This document shows, piece by piece, positions 27,267 to 35,841 of a DNA stretch of 56,829 nucleotides. The stretch is from Thalassospira sp. GTDB lineage: Bacteria; Pseudomonadota; Alphaproteobacteria; Rhodospirillales; Thalassospiraceae. The notes beneath the pieces were generated by a model that worked only from the letters and a program-made list of their open reading frames with translations, ran no database searches and was not told the origin of the DNA. Location of the stretch: positions 3,548 through 60,376 of the forward strand of contig NZ_PAQR01000011.1 in NCBI RefSeq assembly GCF_002709775.1. Reading direction: 5' to 3'. Position 1 is the stretch's first letter. The number at the start of each line of letters is the position of its first letter. The position numbers and the translations under genes were made by a program.

Positions 27267-28370
27267 ATGAGTGTGAAGAAAATCATTCTGCCCCTGATCG
27301 CAGCAGCGATTATCGGTGGCGGTGGATATTACGGGTACTACTGGGTGACCGAAGGTCAGTACCATGAAAGTACCGATAACGCCTATCTGCAGGCCGATGA
27401 GGTCGCCGTATCGCCCAAGGTATCGGGATATGTTGGTGATTTGCGGGTGGCGGAAAACCAGCCGGTGCACAAGGGCGATCTGCTTCTGACCATCAAGGAT
27501 GAGGATTTCCGCCTTGAACTGGCCGAAGCCGAAGCAGCTCTTGAAGCGCGCCGGTCTGCCGTGGGCACCATGGAAGAACAGATCACCCTTCAGGATGCAG
27601 CGATCAAACAGGCAGCAGCCAACGTTGATATTGCACGCGTCGAACTGGAACGCGCCAGTGATGATTTCAAACGCTATGACGATTTGGTCAAAAAGGGTGC
27701 GGCCAGCCGTCAGAAGTTTGATTACGCCAAGGCCGATCGCCAGACCGCTCAGGCACAGGTGGCCGCAGCCAATGCAACTTTGGCCGTCGAAAAAGGCCGT
27801 CTTGGCGTTTTGCGCGCTCAGAAGATCGAGGCCGAACGTGCCGTAAGGCAGGCCGAAGCCGCCCGTGATCTGGCGCAGCAGGCGCTTGATGATACCCGCA
27901 TTTATGCGCCGTTTGATGGTGTGGTCGGCAACCGTTCGGTTCAGACCGGTGCCTTGGTCCAGCCGGGCGAGCAGCTTCTGGTTCTGGTGCCGCTTCCGGG
28001 CACTTATATTGTTGCCAACTTCAAGGAAACCCAGATCAGCCATATGGCACCGGGCCAGAAAGTAGCGGTTGAAGTCGATGCCTTCCCGGATGCCGAGATT
28101 ATCGGCCATATCGCAAGTTTTGCCCCGGCTACTGGCGCGCAGTTCAGCCTGCTGCCACCGGAAAACGCGACTGGCAACTTTACCAAAATCACCCAGCGTG
28201 TACCGGTACGGATCGAGCTTGATGACAGCGAATGGGCCAAGGCATTGCGACCGGGCTTGTCGGTGGTGGTCAATGTCGATACCCGCAATGCCAATGGCGA
28301 AGAAGAACTTGCTGGTGTTGGCCTTGCCCGCGGTGTGGTCCCGACTGCGGAACTTTCGGAGCTTAACTGA
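27267..28370 (+). CDS. HlyD/EmrA-type membrane fusion protein
   Basis: A 367-residue periplasmic adaptor with one N-terminal membrane anchor (ILPLIAAAIIGGGGYYGYYW). The EmrA-like biotinyl-lipoyl start is STDNAYLQADEVAVSPKVSGYV. A long coiled coil follows (about 75-190), then the second lipoyl half (DDTRIYAPFDGVVGNRSV) and a beta-barrel. It links an inner-membrane pump to an outer-membrane channel. The start at 27267 is just beyond the operators. Its stop overlaps the start of the pump gene (TGATG), so the two are coupled. Confidence 0.92.
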   Translation: MSVKKIILPLIAAAIIGGGGYYGYYWVTEGQYHESTDNAYLQADEVAVSPKVSGYVGDLRVAENQPVHKGDLLLTIKDEDFRLELAEAEAALEARRSAVGTMEEQITLQDAAIKQAAANVDIARVELERASDDFKRYDDLVKKGAASRQKFDYAKADRQTAQAQVAAANATLAVEKGRLGVLRAQKIEAERAVRQAEAARDLAQQALDDTRIYAPFDGVVGNRSVQTGALVQPGEQLLVLVPLPGTYIVANFKETQISHMAPGQKVAVEVDAFPDAEIIGHIASFAPATGAQFSLLPPENATGNFTKITQRVPVRIELDDSEWAKALRPGLSVVVNVDTRNANGEEELAGVGLARGVVPTAELSELN

Positions 28371-29950
28371 TGGCAACCGCCAGCCCGGCAGTGCACACCC
28401 AATCTGAAACACGTCCGATGGAAACCGCCCAGTTTGTCGGCTGGGTGGCGATGGTTGTCGGCATGTTTCTGGCGATCCTTGATATTCAGATCGTTGCCAG
28501 TTCGCTTGAAAACATTCAGGCGGGTCTGTCGGCGAGCCCGGATGAAATCGGCTGGGTCCAGACGAGCTATCTGATTGCCGAAGTGGTGATGATCCCGCTA
28601 TCGGGGTTTCTGTCGCGCCTGATGTCAACGCGCTGGCTGTTCGTGATTTCTGCGCTTGGCTTCACGGTGATGTCGGTGGCATCGGCCTTTGCATGGTCGA
28701 TTGAAAGCATGATCTGGTTCCGCGCGATGCAAGGTTTCTTGGGCGGGGCGATGATCCCGACCGTCTTTGCCACGACCTACATCATCTTCCCGCCAGAAAA
28801 GCGTAATGCAGCTTCGGTCATGACCGGGTTGATCGCCACCATGGCCCCGACGATCGGTCCGACCCTTGGCGGGTTTTTGACCCAGTCACTCTCCTGGCAC
28901 TGGCTGTTTCTGATCAATGTTATTCCCGGCCTTATGATTGCGGCCGTGGTCGCCATGACACTGCGCGTGGACCGTGGTGATATTGGGTTGCTCAAGGGCT
29001 TTGATCTGCGCGGGCTTTTGTCGATGGCAGTGTTTTTGGGCAGTCTGGAATATGTCCTTGATGAGGGTCCCAAGGATGACTGGTTTGATGAAACCGCCAT
29101 CATATACGGCACGATCACATGCATTGTTGCCGGGATCTATTTCTTCTGGCGGATGTTTACCTATGACAAGCCGATTGTGGATTTGAAATCCTTTGCTGAT
29201 CGCAACTTCACCATGGGCTGTGTGTTCAGCTTTACGCTTGGTGTAGGGCTATATGGCAGTGTCTATGTCATGCCGCTGATGCTAGGCCGCGTGCGGGGCT
29301 ATGACAGTCTTGAGATCGGCGTGATCATGGCGGTGACAGGGATTACCCAATTCCTGTCGGCACCGATTGCCGGGAAGATGACAGCGAAATATCCGCCGCG
29401 CGTGGTGCTGGGCATCGGGCTTGCGCTTTTTGCCGCGGGTCTTGCCATGCACGGGTTTAATACCAGCGAGGTTTCCTTTAACGAGCTGATCTGGCCGCAG
29501 GTCGTGCGTGGGGCGGCGTTGATGTTTTGCATGTTGCCGGTGACCAATCTGGCCCTTGGCACCTTGCCGCCGGAAAAGATCAAAAACGCCAGCGGGCTTT
29601 ATAACCTGATGCGTAATCTGGGCGGGGCGATTGGTATGGCTGCGATCAATACGTTGCTTGATAAACGGATCGATTATCATTTCTCGATCCTGTCCGATCA
29701 TATCAACCCGGCCAGCACCGCGTTCAAGGACTATCTGGCGACCATCACGGCGCGCTATAGCGAGATGGGCCTGCCGGACCCGCATGCAGCGGCAATGAAA
29801 TTCATCGTCGGCATCGTCAATCGCGAAGCCTCGATCATTTCATTTAATGACGTCTATTTGGCAATGGCAGCGGCCTTTGTCTTTGCATTTCTGTTGCTGC
29901 CCTTTGCCAAGCCACCACGCGCCATGGCGGGTGGTGGTGGCGGTCACTAG
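28370..29950 (+). CDS. DHA2-family (EmrB-type) multidrug efflux MFS transporter
   Basis: A 526-residue proton-driven drug exporter of the 14-helix DHA2 group. Motif D1 at the first helices reads LDIQIVASSLENIQAGL. Motif A follows in GFLSRLMSTRWLF. The antiporter motif C is TMAPTIGPTLGGFL. With the fusion protein upstream and an outer-membrane channel encoded elsewhere, it would form a tripartite pump across both membranes. Control is probably by the divergent TetR repressor. A terminator follows. Confidence 0.94.
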   Translation: MATASPAVHTQSETRPMETAQFVGWVAMVVGMFLAILDIQIVASSLENIQAGLSASPDEIGWVQTSYLIAEVVMIPLSGFLSRLMSTRWLFVISALGFTVMSVASAFAWSIESMIWFRAMQGFLGGAMIPTVFATTYIIFPPEKRNAASVMTGLIATMAPTIGPTLGGFLTQSLSWHWLFLINVIPGLMIAAVVAMTLRVDRGDIGLLKGFDLRGLLSMAVFLGSLEYVLDEGPKDDWFDETAIIYGTITCIVAGIYFFWRMFTYDKPIVDLKSFADRNFTMGCVFSFTLGVGLYGSVYVMPLMLGRVRGYDSLEIGVIMAVTGITQFLSAPIAGKMTAKYPPRVVLGIGLALFAAGLAMHGFNTSEVSFNELIWPQVVRGAALMFCMLPVTNLALGTLPPEKIKNASGLYNLMRNLGGAIGMAAINTLLDKRIDYHFSILSDHINPASTAFKDYLATITARYSEMGLPDPHAAAMKFIVGIVNREASIISFNDVYLAMAAAFVFAFLLLPFAKPPRAMAGGGGGH

Positions 29951-30023
29951 GTGCCTTTGGAATTTTTGAGATGGTCGCACACAGTTCCCCCGACCCCGGC
30001 AAGCCTAGCTTGCGTGCGACCCA

Positions 30024-30058
30024 ACCGGTCCCTGCTTTGCAGGGGCCGGTTTTTCTTT
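30024..30058 (+). terminator. Terminator of the EmrAB operon
   Basis: ACCGGTCCCTGC pairs with GCAGGGGCCGGT around TTT with one mismatch, followed by TTTTCTTT. Confidence 0.88.
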
Positions 30059-30077
30059 GAGGTCTATTGGGAAAAGA

Positions 30078-30108
30078 AAACCCCCGCCATGTTTGTCTGG
30101 CGGGGTTT
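30078..30108 (-). terminator. Terminator of the cytochrome c peroxidase gene
   Basis: AAACCCCCGCCA (30078-30089) pairs with TGGCGGGGTTT (30098-30108). On the minus strand it continues into TTTTCTTTTCCC. It lies 24 bases after the stop codon at 30132. Confidence 0.85.
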
Positions 30109-30131
30109 CGCAAGTTCGGTTTGGCTTATGA

Positions 30132-31202
30132 TCAGTTGGCGATCATGGCTTCCGGTTTTGGCGTGTCTTTGGAGCTGACCGGCAGGATCGGGTAGGTGAC
30201 CTGCGGTTCCTGACCTGTCAGGGTCTGAAGGAAGGCGGGGATTGCCTTGACTTCGTCATCAGACAGTTCTGCACCCAGCTGCGAGCTGCTCATGATCGCG
30301 ACCGCCTGTTCCAGATCCCAGACCTTGCCGGAATGGAAATAAGGTGCGGTGAGTGCGATGTTACGCAGCGGACCTGCACGGAAGACATAGTCGTCACTTG
30401 CGGTCTGGGTGACAGCAAAGCGGCCCTTGTCATCTGGCGGCAGGACTTCGGAGCCCGGCTGTTCGACAACACCGAACGGATAGTAACCGGTACCGCCGAC
30501 ATTGACCCCGTTGTGGCAGGATGCGCAGCCGGTATCGATGAACAGTTCAAGACCGGTCATCTCGGTTTCGGTCATGATGGTGTCGTTGCCTTCAAGGAAC
30601 TGGTCAAACCGGGATGCCGGGGTGATCAGGGTTGCCTCGAATGCCTCGATAGCCTTTGCCATATTGTCAAAGGTGACCGGATCGTCTTCGCCCGGGAATG
30701 CCGATTTGAAATGTTCGACATATTCCGGCATGGATTTCAGAACCGTCACGACACGCTCTGGCGTGCTGGCCATTTCAACGCCGGCCTGAACCGGGCCTTT
30801 GGCCTGTGCCTTGAGGTCTTCTGCACGGCCGTCCCAGAACTGAGCTTCGTTGAATACGGCGTTCAGAACCGTCGGAGCGTTACGCGGGCCTTTCTGCCAG
30901 CCATGCCCGATGGAGGTTTCCAGGTTGTCATCCCCGCCCATGCCAAGGTTGTGGCAGGTGTTGCACGAAATGATCGCACTGGAAGACAGGCGCGGTTCAA
31001 AGAACAGCATCTTGCCCAGCTCAACCTTTTCACGGGTGACGGCATTGCCTTCGATGGCCGGAACCATCGACGGAATGACTTCAAAATATTCCAGCGCGCT
31101 TTCACGAAGTTCGGCTGGTTCTGCCGCGATTGCCGCACCGCCAAGGGCACATGCCGCAACGGTCGACAGAAGGGCTTTGGTAAGTAAACGACGGGATTTC
31201 AT
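30132..31202 (-). CDS. Di-haem cytochrome c peroxidase
   Basis: A 356-residue periplasmic enzyme that reduces hydrogen peroxide with electrons from cytochrome c. A signal peptide covers residues 1 to about 26 (cleavage near AIAAE). Two haem c sites are present: CNTCH (80-84) and CASCH (226-230). The axial-ligand and loop regions (RNAPTVLNA, FHSGKVWDLEQAV) match the bacterial CCP family. It is a single gene with its own terminator. A near-perfect FNR-type box lies about 65 bases upstream of the start, which fits induction under low oxygen as known for other bacterial cytochrome c peroxidases. Confidence 0.94.
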   Translation of the reverse strand: MKSRRLLTKALLSTVAACALGGAAIAAEPAELRESALEYFEVIPSMVPAIEGNAVTREKVELGKMLFFEPRLSSSAIISCNTCHNLGMGGDDNLETSIGHGWQKGPRNAPTVLNAVFNEAQFWDGRAEDLKAQAKGPVQAGVEMASTPERVVTVLKSMPEYVEHFKSAFPGEDDPVTFDNMAKAIEAFEATLITPASRFDQFLEGNDTIMTETEMTGLELFIDTGCASCHNGVNVGGTGYYPFGVVEQPGSEVLPPDDKGRFAVTQTASDDYVFRAGPLRNIALTAPYFHSGKVWDLEQAVAIMSSSQLGAELSDDEVKAIPAFLQTLTGQEPQVTYPILPVSSKDTPKPEAMIAN

Positions 31203-31259
31203 TTTGTCTCTCCCATTTTGGTGGTCCGGGTACTACACCAAGAACGGGGTTGTGAAACC

Positions 31260-31273
31260 CTGATTTACATCAA
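31260..31273 (-). promoter_or_regulatory. FNR/Dnr/FixK-type box before the cytochrome c peroxidase gene
   Basis: Read on the minus strand: TTGATGTAAATCAG, matching TTGAT-N4-ATCAA in all but the last base. Its centre is about 65 bases before the ATG, so a site at -41.5 would give a leader of about 24 bases, typical of activator binding. Confidence 0.65.
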
Positions 31274-31369
31274 CCAGATATCTAAAAATTGTTTATTGTC
31301 AATGCATTAGTTTTAATTTCAATAATGAGGATTCGCATCTGACCGGTATTCATCATATAGGCATAAGAA

Positions 31370-31396
31370 AACGCCCGGGTGGGAGGCCCGGGCGTT
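31370..31396 (-). terminator. Terminator downstream of the Ugp-like operon
   Basis: AACGCCCGGG (31370-31379) and CCCGGGCGTT (31387-31396) form a perfect 10-bp stem. On the minus strand TTTTCTTATG follows. Confidence 0.85.
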
Positions 31397-31520
31397 AAAG
31401 CCCTTCGGGAAAGACGCCGAAAGGCGCAAGATGTTGCTGCCACACCACGTACGGGGGAGATCGCGTGGCTCTTCGCACGTGGTGCGCGAAGATACATCCT
31501 GCAGGGATCAGTTGCAGGAT
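31370..31520 (-). ncRNA. Structured RNA region ending in a terminator (possible small RNA or 3'-UTR)
   Basis: Downstream of the Ugp-like operon, the minus strand can form a chain of hairpins: ATCCTGCA/TGCAGGAT (31496-31520, perfect), TCTTCGC/GCGAAGA (31470-31492, perfect), CCACG/CGTGG (31445-31468) with a CTCCCCC loop, CGCC-tetraloop-GGCG (31415-31426), CCC/GGG (31401-31409), and the terminator at 31370-31396. The order and the pyrimidine loop resemble small regulatory RNAs of alphaproteobacteria. No promoter of its own was identified, so a processed 3' untranslated region is equally likely. Confidence 0.35.
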
Positions 31521-31598
31521 CCAGTCTGATGCAATCGCGCCGTGAAGAAAAGAGATCGAGAACACACCCTTGATCGGAAGCGACCATGGGGCAGGTGC

Positions 31599-32447
31599 CT
31601 AGCGAATACCGGCTCGCAGGAACGCCTGAATGAATTGCCGCTGAAAAATCAGGAACGCGATCAGAAGTGGGGCAATGGTCATGATGGTCGCAGCACTGAT
31701 GACCGAGATATCTACCCCGGTTTCCGGCGCACCAAACAGTGACAACCCGACTGTCAGCGGCCGGGTTTCCGGCGAGTTGGTCACAATCAACGGCCACAGG
31801 AAGTTGTTCCAGTGCGTGGCAATCGAGACCAGCGCGTAAGCCAGATAAACCGGCTTGGCCGCAGGGACATAAACCTTCCAGAGAACACCCATCCAACTGC
31901 ATCCCTCAATCCTTGCGGCTTCTTCAAGTTCGACCGGGACGGATTTGAATGCTTGCCTTAACAGGAAAATGCCAAACGCGCTGGCCATATAGGGCAGGCC
32001 GATGCCAAGGGCGGTGTCAAACAGGCCAAGCTTGGAAACGATGGCATAGTTTTCGACAATCAGGACTTCCGGCAGGATAAAGAGCTGCAGCAGAACAAGG
32101 ATAAAGACCGTATCGCGGCCCTTGAATTCAAACCGGGCAAAGGCGAACCCGGCAAGGGTACACAGCACCAGCTGGCCCGCAAGGATCAGGGTGACGAGGA
32201 TCACGGTATTGGCAAAATACCCGCCCCACGGCACTGCCCCCCAGACATAGGTGAAGTTCTCGAACGTCAACGGGTTGGAAAAATCCAGACCAAGGGCCGT
32301 GCCCGATGGCTGTAACGCCGCCCAGGCGGCAAACAGCAATGGTGAAATCCAGACAATTGCCAGAACCCACGCACCAATCGCATCAAGCAGCTTGTCGAAA
32401 TCGGGCAGGGTGAGTTTGGTGTTTGCAATGGTGGTGTCTGTGTTCAT
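31599..32447 (-). CDS. ABC transporter permease, UgpE/MalG type
   Basis: A 282-residue permease with six membrane segments and the EAA loop VELEEAARIEGCSWMGVLWKVYVP (read in pieces), typical of carbohydrate-type (CUT1) importers. It overlaps the preceding permease by 4 bases and is the last gene of the operon. With the UgpA-like partner it forms the channel for the substrate bound by the periplasmic protein. Confidence 0.9.
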   Translation of the reverse strand: MNTDTTIANTKLTLPDFDKLLDAIGAWVLAIVWISPLLFAAWAALQPSGTALGLDFSNPLTFENFTYVWGAVPWGGYFANTVILVTLILAGQLVLCTLAGFAFARFEFKGRDTVFILVLLQLFILPEVLIVENYAIVSKLGLFDTALGIGLPYMASAFGIFLLRQAFKSVPVELEEAARIEGCSWMGVLWKVYVPAAKPVYLAYALVSIATHWNNFLWPLIVTNSPETRPLTVGLSLFGAPETGVDISVISAATIMTIAPLLIAFLIFQRQFIQAFLRAGIR

Positions 32448-33337
32448 CGGTAGTGGGTCCGTTTTTCAACCAGTCGGAACTGCGCGACGGCAACAAGGCC
32501 AAGGGCGAGTAAGACAAGGATGGTCATGGCGGCGGCATGCGGGCTGTCGAAATAGGCAAATGCCATTTCCCAGATCCAATAAAGGATCAGCTTGGACGCA
32601 TTGTTTGGCCCGCCTTTGGTCAGGATGAACAGATGGTCGATCAGTTTGACCGAATTGATCATCGCATTGACGAAGACAAAGATCGTGGTAGGCATTAAAA
32701 GTGGCAGTAGCACACGCCTTGTATAGGTCCAGCGACCAGCGCCCTCGATCCGGGCGGCTTCACGAAGGTCCGGCGGGATGGTCTGAAGCGCGGCCAGATA
32801 AAAGATCATGAAGAACCCGGCTTCTTTCCAGATCGTCACAATGATGACGGACGCAAGTGCCGTTTCCGGCTGACCAAGCCAGTTGGTCGGTGATGCGCCG
32901 AAAAAGCCGGTGATCTGGTCAATGACGCCAAGGTCGGGCGTATAGAAAAACAGCCACAAATTGGCCGCGGCAATCATCGGCAAAATGGTCGGGGTGAAAT
33001 AGGCACTGCGCACAAACGAGCGTGCCGGGATATGGGCGTTGGCCCAAAGCGCCATGACGAGCGCAAAGATAATCGAAACCGGAATGGTGACCCCGGCATA
33101 AATCAGGTTGTTGGTCGCTACCGTCCAAAAGGTCGGGTCGGCAAACAGATCGCCATAATTTTCAAACCCGGCAAAGACCGACGGGCGGCGTGATGTGCCG
33201 CGCGTAAACAGGCTGTGCCAGAAAGTCGCAATGGCCGGGTAAAAGGCAAACAGGCTCATGAGTGCCAATGCCGGTGCGGCCAGCATCCAGCCATAAAGCG
33301 CAAGCCTGCGTTTTTGAAGTCGGGCCATTTCGTTCAT
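32444..33337 (-). CDS. ABC transporter permease, UgpA/MalF type
   Basis: A permease of about 297 residues with six membrane segments, an N-terminal LALYGWMLAAPALALMSLFAF helix region (in part) and the EAA loop DLREAARIEGAGRWTYTRRV. The ATG at 33337 has AGGA about ten bases upstream; a GTG at 33346 is the alternative. It follows the binding-protein gene across an 89- to 98-base gap that contains a strong terminator-like hairpin. Confidence 0.9.
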   Translation of the reverse strand: MNEMARLQKRRLALYGWMLAAPALALMSLFAFYPAIATFWHSLFTRGTSRRPSVFAGFENYGDLFADPTFWTVATNNLIYAGVTIPVSIIFALVMALWANAHIPARSFVRSAYFTPTILPMIAAANLWLFFYTPDLGVIDQITGFFGASPTNWLGQPETALASVIIVTIWKEAGFFMIFYLAALQTIPPDLREAARIEGAGRWTYTRRVLLPLLMPTTIFVFVNAMINSVKLIDHLFILTKGGPNNASKLILYWIWEMAFAYFDSPHAAAMTILVLLALGLVAVAQFRLVEKRTHYR

Positions 33338-33389
33338 GGTCGGCACGTCCTGCGATCAAAACGGATAAATAAAATCATCAAAGAAAAGG

Positions 33390-33418
33390 CGCCGAAGCGG
33401 GGTGTTCCCGCTTCGGCG
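33390..33418 (-). terminator. Strong intra-operon hairpin after the binding-protein gene
   Basis: CGCCGAAGCGGG (33390-33401) and CCCGCTTCGGCG (33407-33418) form a perfect 12-bp stem with a 5-base loop. On the minus strand GCCTTTTCTTTGATG follows, so it should act as a partial terminator and keep permease expression below that of the binding protein. Confidence 0.75.
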
Positions 33419-33434
33419 TGCAGATCGGGCGTTC

Positions 33435-34700
33435 TTAGTGGAAGGCCCGCAGAAGACGGTTGGCTTCGGCCTGGGCATCGCCAAGGGCCTCTTCCGGGGT
33501 TTTCTCGCCGGTCAGGGCCGCCTGGATGGCGTTGTTCAGACCTTCGCGAACACGTGCAGTGTCATAGGTCGAGAACTCGGCAACCGAGACTTCAAGCTGA
33601 TCACGCGCAACCAGTGCCGGCGGGAAGTCCGCGACATAGGATTTCAGCGCATCGGTTTCGTAAGCCGCCGGGGTAACGCCGACATAACCGGTCGCAATCG
33701 ACCATTCTGCCGCACGTTCCGGTGCGGTCATGTATTTGATCAGCGCCAGCGATGCTTCTTTCTGCTCATCGGTTGAGTCCTTGAACAGATAGAAGTTGCC
33801 ACCACCGGTCGGCGAGCCCGGCTGTTTGTGTTTCGGCAGCATGGCAACGCCGAAATCAAACTGTGCTTCTCGTTTGACAGCCGAAAGGTTGCCGGTCGAA
33901 TGCCACATCATGGCCGTCTGACCCTGAACGAAGGCCTGGCGCAGGGTGCCCCATTCAATGGTGCCTTCCGGCATGATTTTTTCTTCGGTTGCAAGGTCGC
34001 GCCAGAACTGCAGTGCCTCGACAACGGCCGGATCGTCGAAATAGGTTTCGGTGCCATCACCGCTCATCAGTTCCTTGCCGTTCTGGATGGCAAAGCACTG
34101 GAACATCCAGTACGGGTAACCGGTGGACGGAACCATCAGGCCCCATTTGCCGTCTTTCGAAAGCGCCTTGCCGGTGGAAACCAGTTCTTCCCAGGTTTGC
34201 GGCGGCATTTCCGGATCAAGACCGGCTGCGCGGAACATGTCCTTGTTGTAGTACATGACAATGGTCGAACGCTGGAACGGGATGCCCCAGGTTTTGCCAT
34301 CAACATCACCATTGGCCATCAGCGCCGGATAGAAGCCGTTCAGCCATTCCTTGTCTTCTGCGGTTTTGACAACATCATCAAACGGGACAATCAGGTCCTG
34401 TTCGATCAGGTCGTAAACGTCGATCGAGAACATGACCGAAAGCTGTGCCGGGTCGCCGCTTTTGATGGCGGAAACCGCACGCAGACGGGTGTCGTCATAG
34501 TTGCCGGCATAGATGGCGTTGACTTTGACATCCGGGTTTTCGGACTCAAAACCTTCGATCATGCCGTCAATAACGTTGGTCAGCGGGCCGCCAACAGCGA
34601 TCGGGTAATACATGGTCAACTCGGTGGCGGCAAAGGCCGGGCTTGCCGCCGTTGCCATCAGTCCGGCTGCGATTGCAGCACTGGTTACGATGTTACGCAT
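33435..34700 (-). CDS. Periplasmic substrate-binding protein, UgpB type
   Basis: About 421 residues. A signal peptide (MRNIVTSAAIAAGLMATAASPAFA) exports it. The mature protein begins ATELTMYYPIAVGGPL and has the UgpB-like features GIPFQRSTIVMYYNKDMF, MFQCFAIQNGKELMS and MMWHSTGNLSAVKRE. Such proteins bind glycerol-3-phosphate, glycerophosphodiesters or sugars. The ATG at 34700 has AGGGA about ten bases upstream. The DeoR regulator at the head of the operon supports a phosphorylated polyol or sugar substrate, but this is inference. Confidence 0.88.
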   Translation of the reverse strand: MRNIVTSAAIAAGLMATAASPAFAATELTMYYPIAVGGPLTNVIDGMIEGFESENPDVKVNAIYAGNYDDTRLRAVSAIKSGDPAQLSVMFSIDVYDLIEQDLIVPFDDVVKTAEDKEWLNGFYPALMANGDVDGKTWGIPFQRSTIVMYYNKDMFRAAGLDPEMPPQTWEELVSTGKALSKDGKWGLMVPSTGYPYWMFQCFAIQNGKELMSGDGTETYFDDPAVVEALQFWRDLATEEKIMPEGTIEWGTLRQAFVQGQTAMMWHSTGNLSAVKREAQFDFGVAMLPKHKQPGSPTGGGNFYLFKDSTDEQKEASLALIKYMTAPERAAEWSIATGYVGVTPAAYETDALKSYVADFPPALVARDQLEVSVAEFSTYDTARVREGLNNAIQAALTGEKTPEEALGDAQAEANRLLRAFH

Positions 34701-34716
34701 GGACAAAAGTTCCCTG

Positions 34717-35841
34717 TTAAAGTGTCGAAGTTGCAGTGTCAGGTTGAGAGGTGATCTTGGTATCTTGCGCTGATGTGCCCGGTACCGTCGGTGTCAGACG
34801 ATGACCGCCTTCGCCATCAAACCAGTGGGCCGCAGCGCCAGCCCAACTGAGCGAGACTTTTGTCCCGGGCGAAATTTCAACGCGACCGGGCAGACGGGCG
34901 GTGGCCCCCTCGGTGCCCGGGATCGCAACAAAAACAAATGTCTCCGCACCTAGGAATTCACTGCCTGTGACGGTCGCAGGAATGCCGATTTTTATGGCTT
35001 TGGGATCGGTGCTCAGGACCAGATCTTCTGGGCGAATGCCAAAGGTGAGGTTGTTGGCGGCAAATCCTTCGGGGATGACCGCGGCCGGGAGGGCATTTGC
35101 CGGGATCAGCGTCATGGGCGGGCTTCCGACAAAGCCCGCGGCGAAGGCGGTGGCGGGCTTAAGGTAAAGATCCGCCGGATCACCGACCTGCTCGATCCGG
35201 CCATCCTTCATCAGAATGACGATATCGGCCATGCTCATGGCTTCGGTCTGATCGTGGGTGACATAAACAACCGTGATGCCAAGGCGCTGTTGCAGATCAC
35301 GGATATCCTTGCGCACCGCATGGCGCAGCTTGGCATCAAGGTTCGATAACGGCTCATCCATCAGGCACAGCGGATGACCGGCCACAATCGCGCGTGCCAA
35401 TGCCACACGCTGGCGCTGTCCGCCGGAAAGCTGGGCTGGTTTGCGGTCCTCATATCCTTCAAGGCCGGTGACGCGCAGCGCATCCTCAAGACGGGTCTTG
35501 ATCTCGTCCTTTTTGGTTTTGCGGACCTTCAGGCCAAAGACGATGTTTTCCGCCACACTCAAGTGCGGGAACAGAGCATAGGACTGAAACACCATCGACA
35601 GGCCGCGTTTCGACGGCGGGGTACTGGTGACGTCCTTGCCACCAATGGCGATGCTTCCCTGATCAGCGGTTTCAAGTCCGGCGATCAGACGCAGGGTCGT
35701 CGACTTGCCACAGCCCGATGGGCCCAACAGAACAACAAAGCTTCCGCGCGGAATGTCGAGTGACAGGTCATGCACGCCATTGCCGCCGTTAAACACGCGC
35801 GACACGGAATTGATGCGAATAAAGGGGGATTGGTCAGTCAT
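34717..35841 (-). CDS. ABC transporter ATPase, UgpC/MalK type
   Basis: A 374-residue ATPase with Walker A GPSGCGKST (about 39-47), Q-loop VFQSYALFPHLSVAENI, signature LSGGQRQRVALARAI, a Walker B position reading HPLCLMDEPLSNLDAKL, H-loop YVTHDQTEAMSMAD, and a C-terminal TOBE/OB region (GIRPEDLVLS). Walker B has LCLMDEP, as in many UgpC/MalK proteins. It overlaps the DeoR gene by 4 bases and is followed by the binding protein 16 bases on. Confidence 0.92.
   Translation of the reverse strand: MTDQSPFIRINSVSRVFNGGNGVHDLSLDIPRGSFVVLLGPSGCGKSTTLRLIAGLETADQGSIAIGGKDVTSTPPSKRGLSMVFQSYALFPHLSVAENIVFGLKVRKTKKDEIKTRLEDALRVTGLEGYEDRKPAQLSGGQRQRVALARAIVAGHPLCLMDEPLSNLDAKLRHAVRKDIRDLQQRLGITVVYVTHDQTEAMSMADIVILMKDGRIEQVGDPADLYLKPATAFAAGFVGSPPMTLIPANALPAAVIPEGFAANNLTFGIRPEDLVLSTDPKAIKIGIPATVTGSEFLGAETFVFVAIPGTEGATARLPGRVEISPGTKVSLSWAGAAAHWFDGEGGHRLTPTVPGTSAQDTKITSQPDTATSTL

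Noticed and set aside
27225..28628. 467-codon minus-strand frame opposite the EmrA-type gene
   Set aside because: Shadow of the HlyD-family coding frame; the plus-strand gene has clear domains and coupling to the pump gene.
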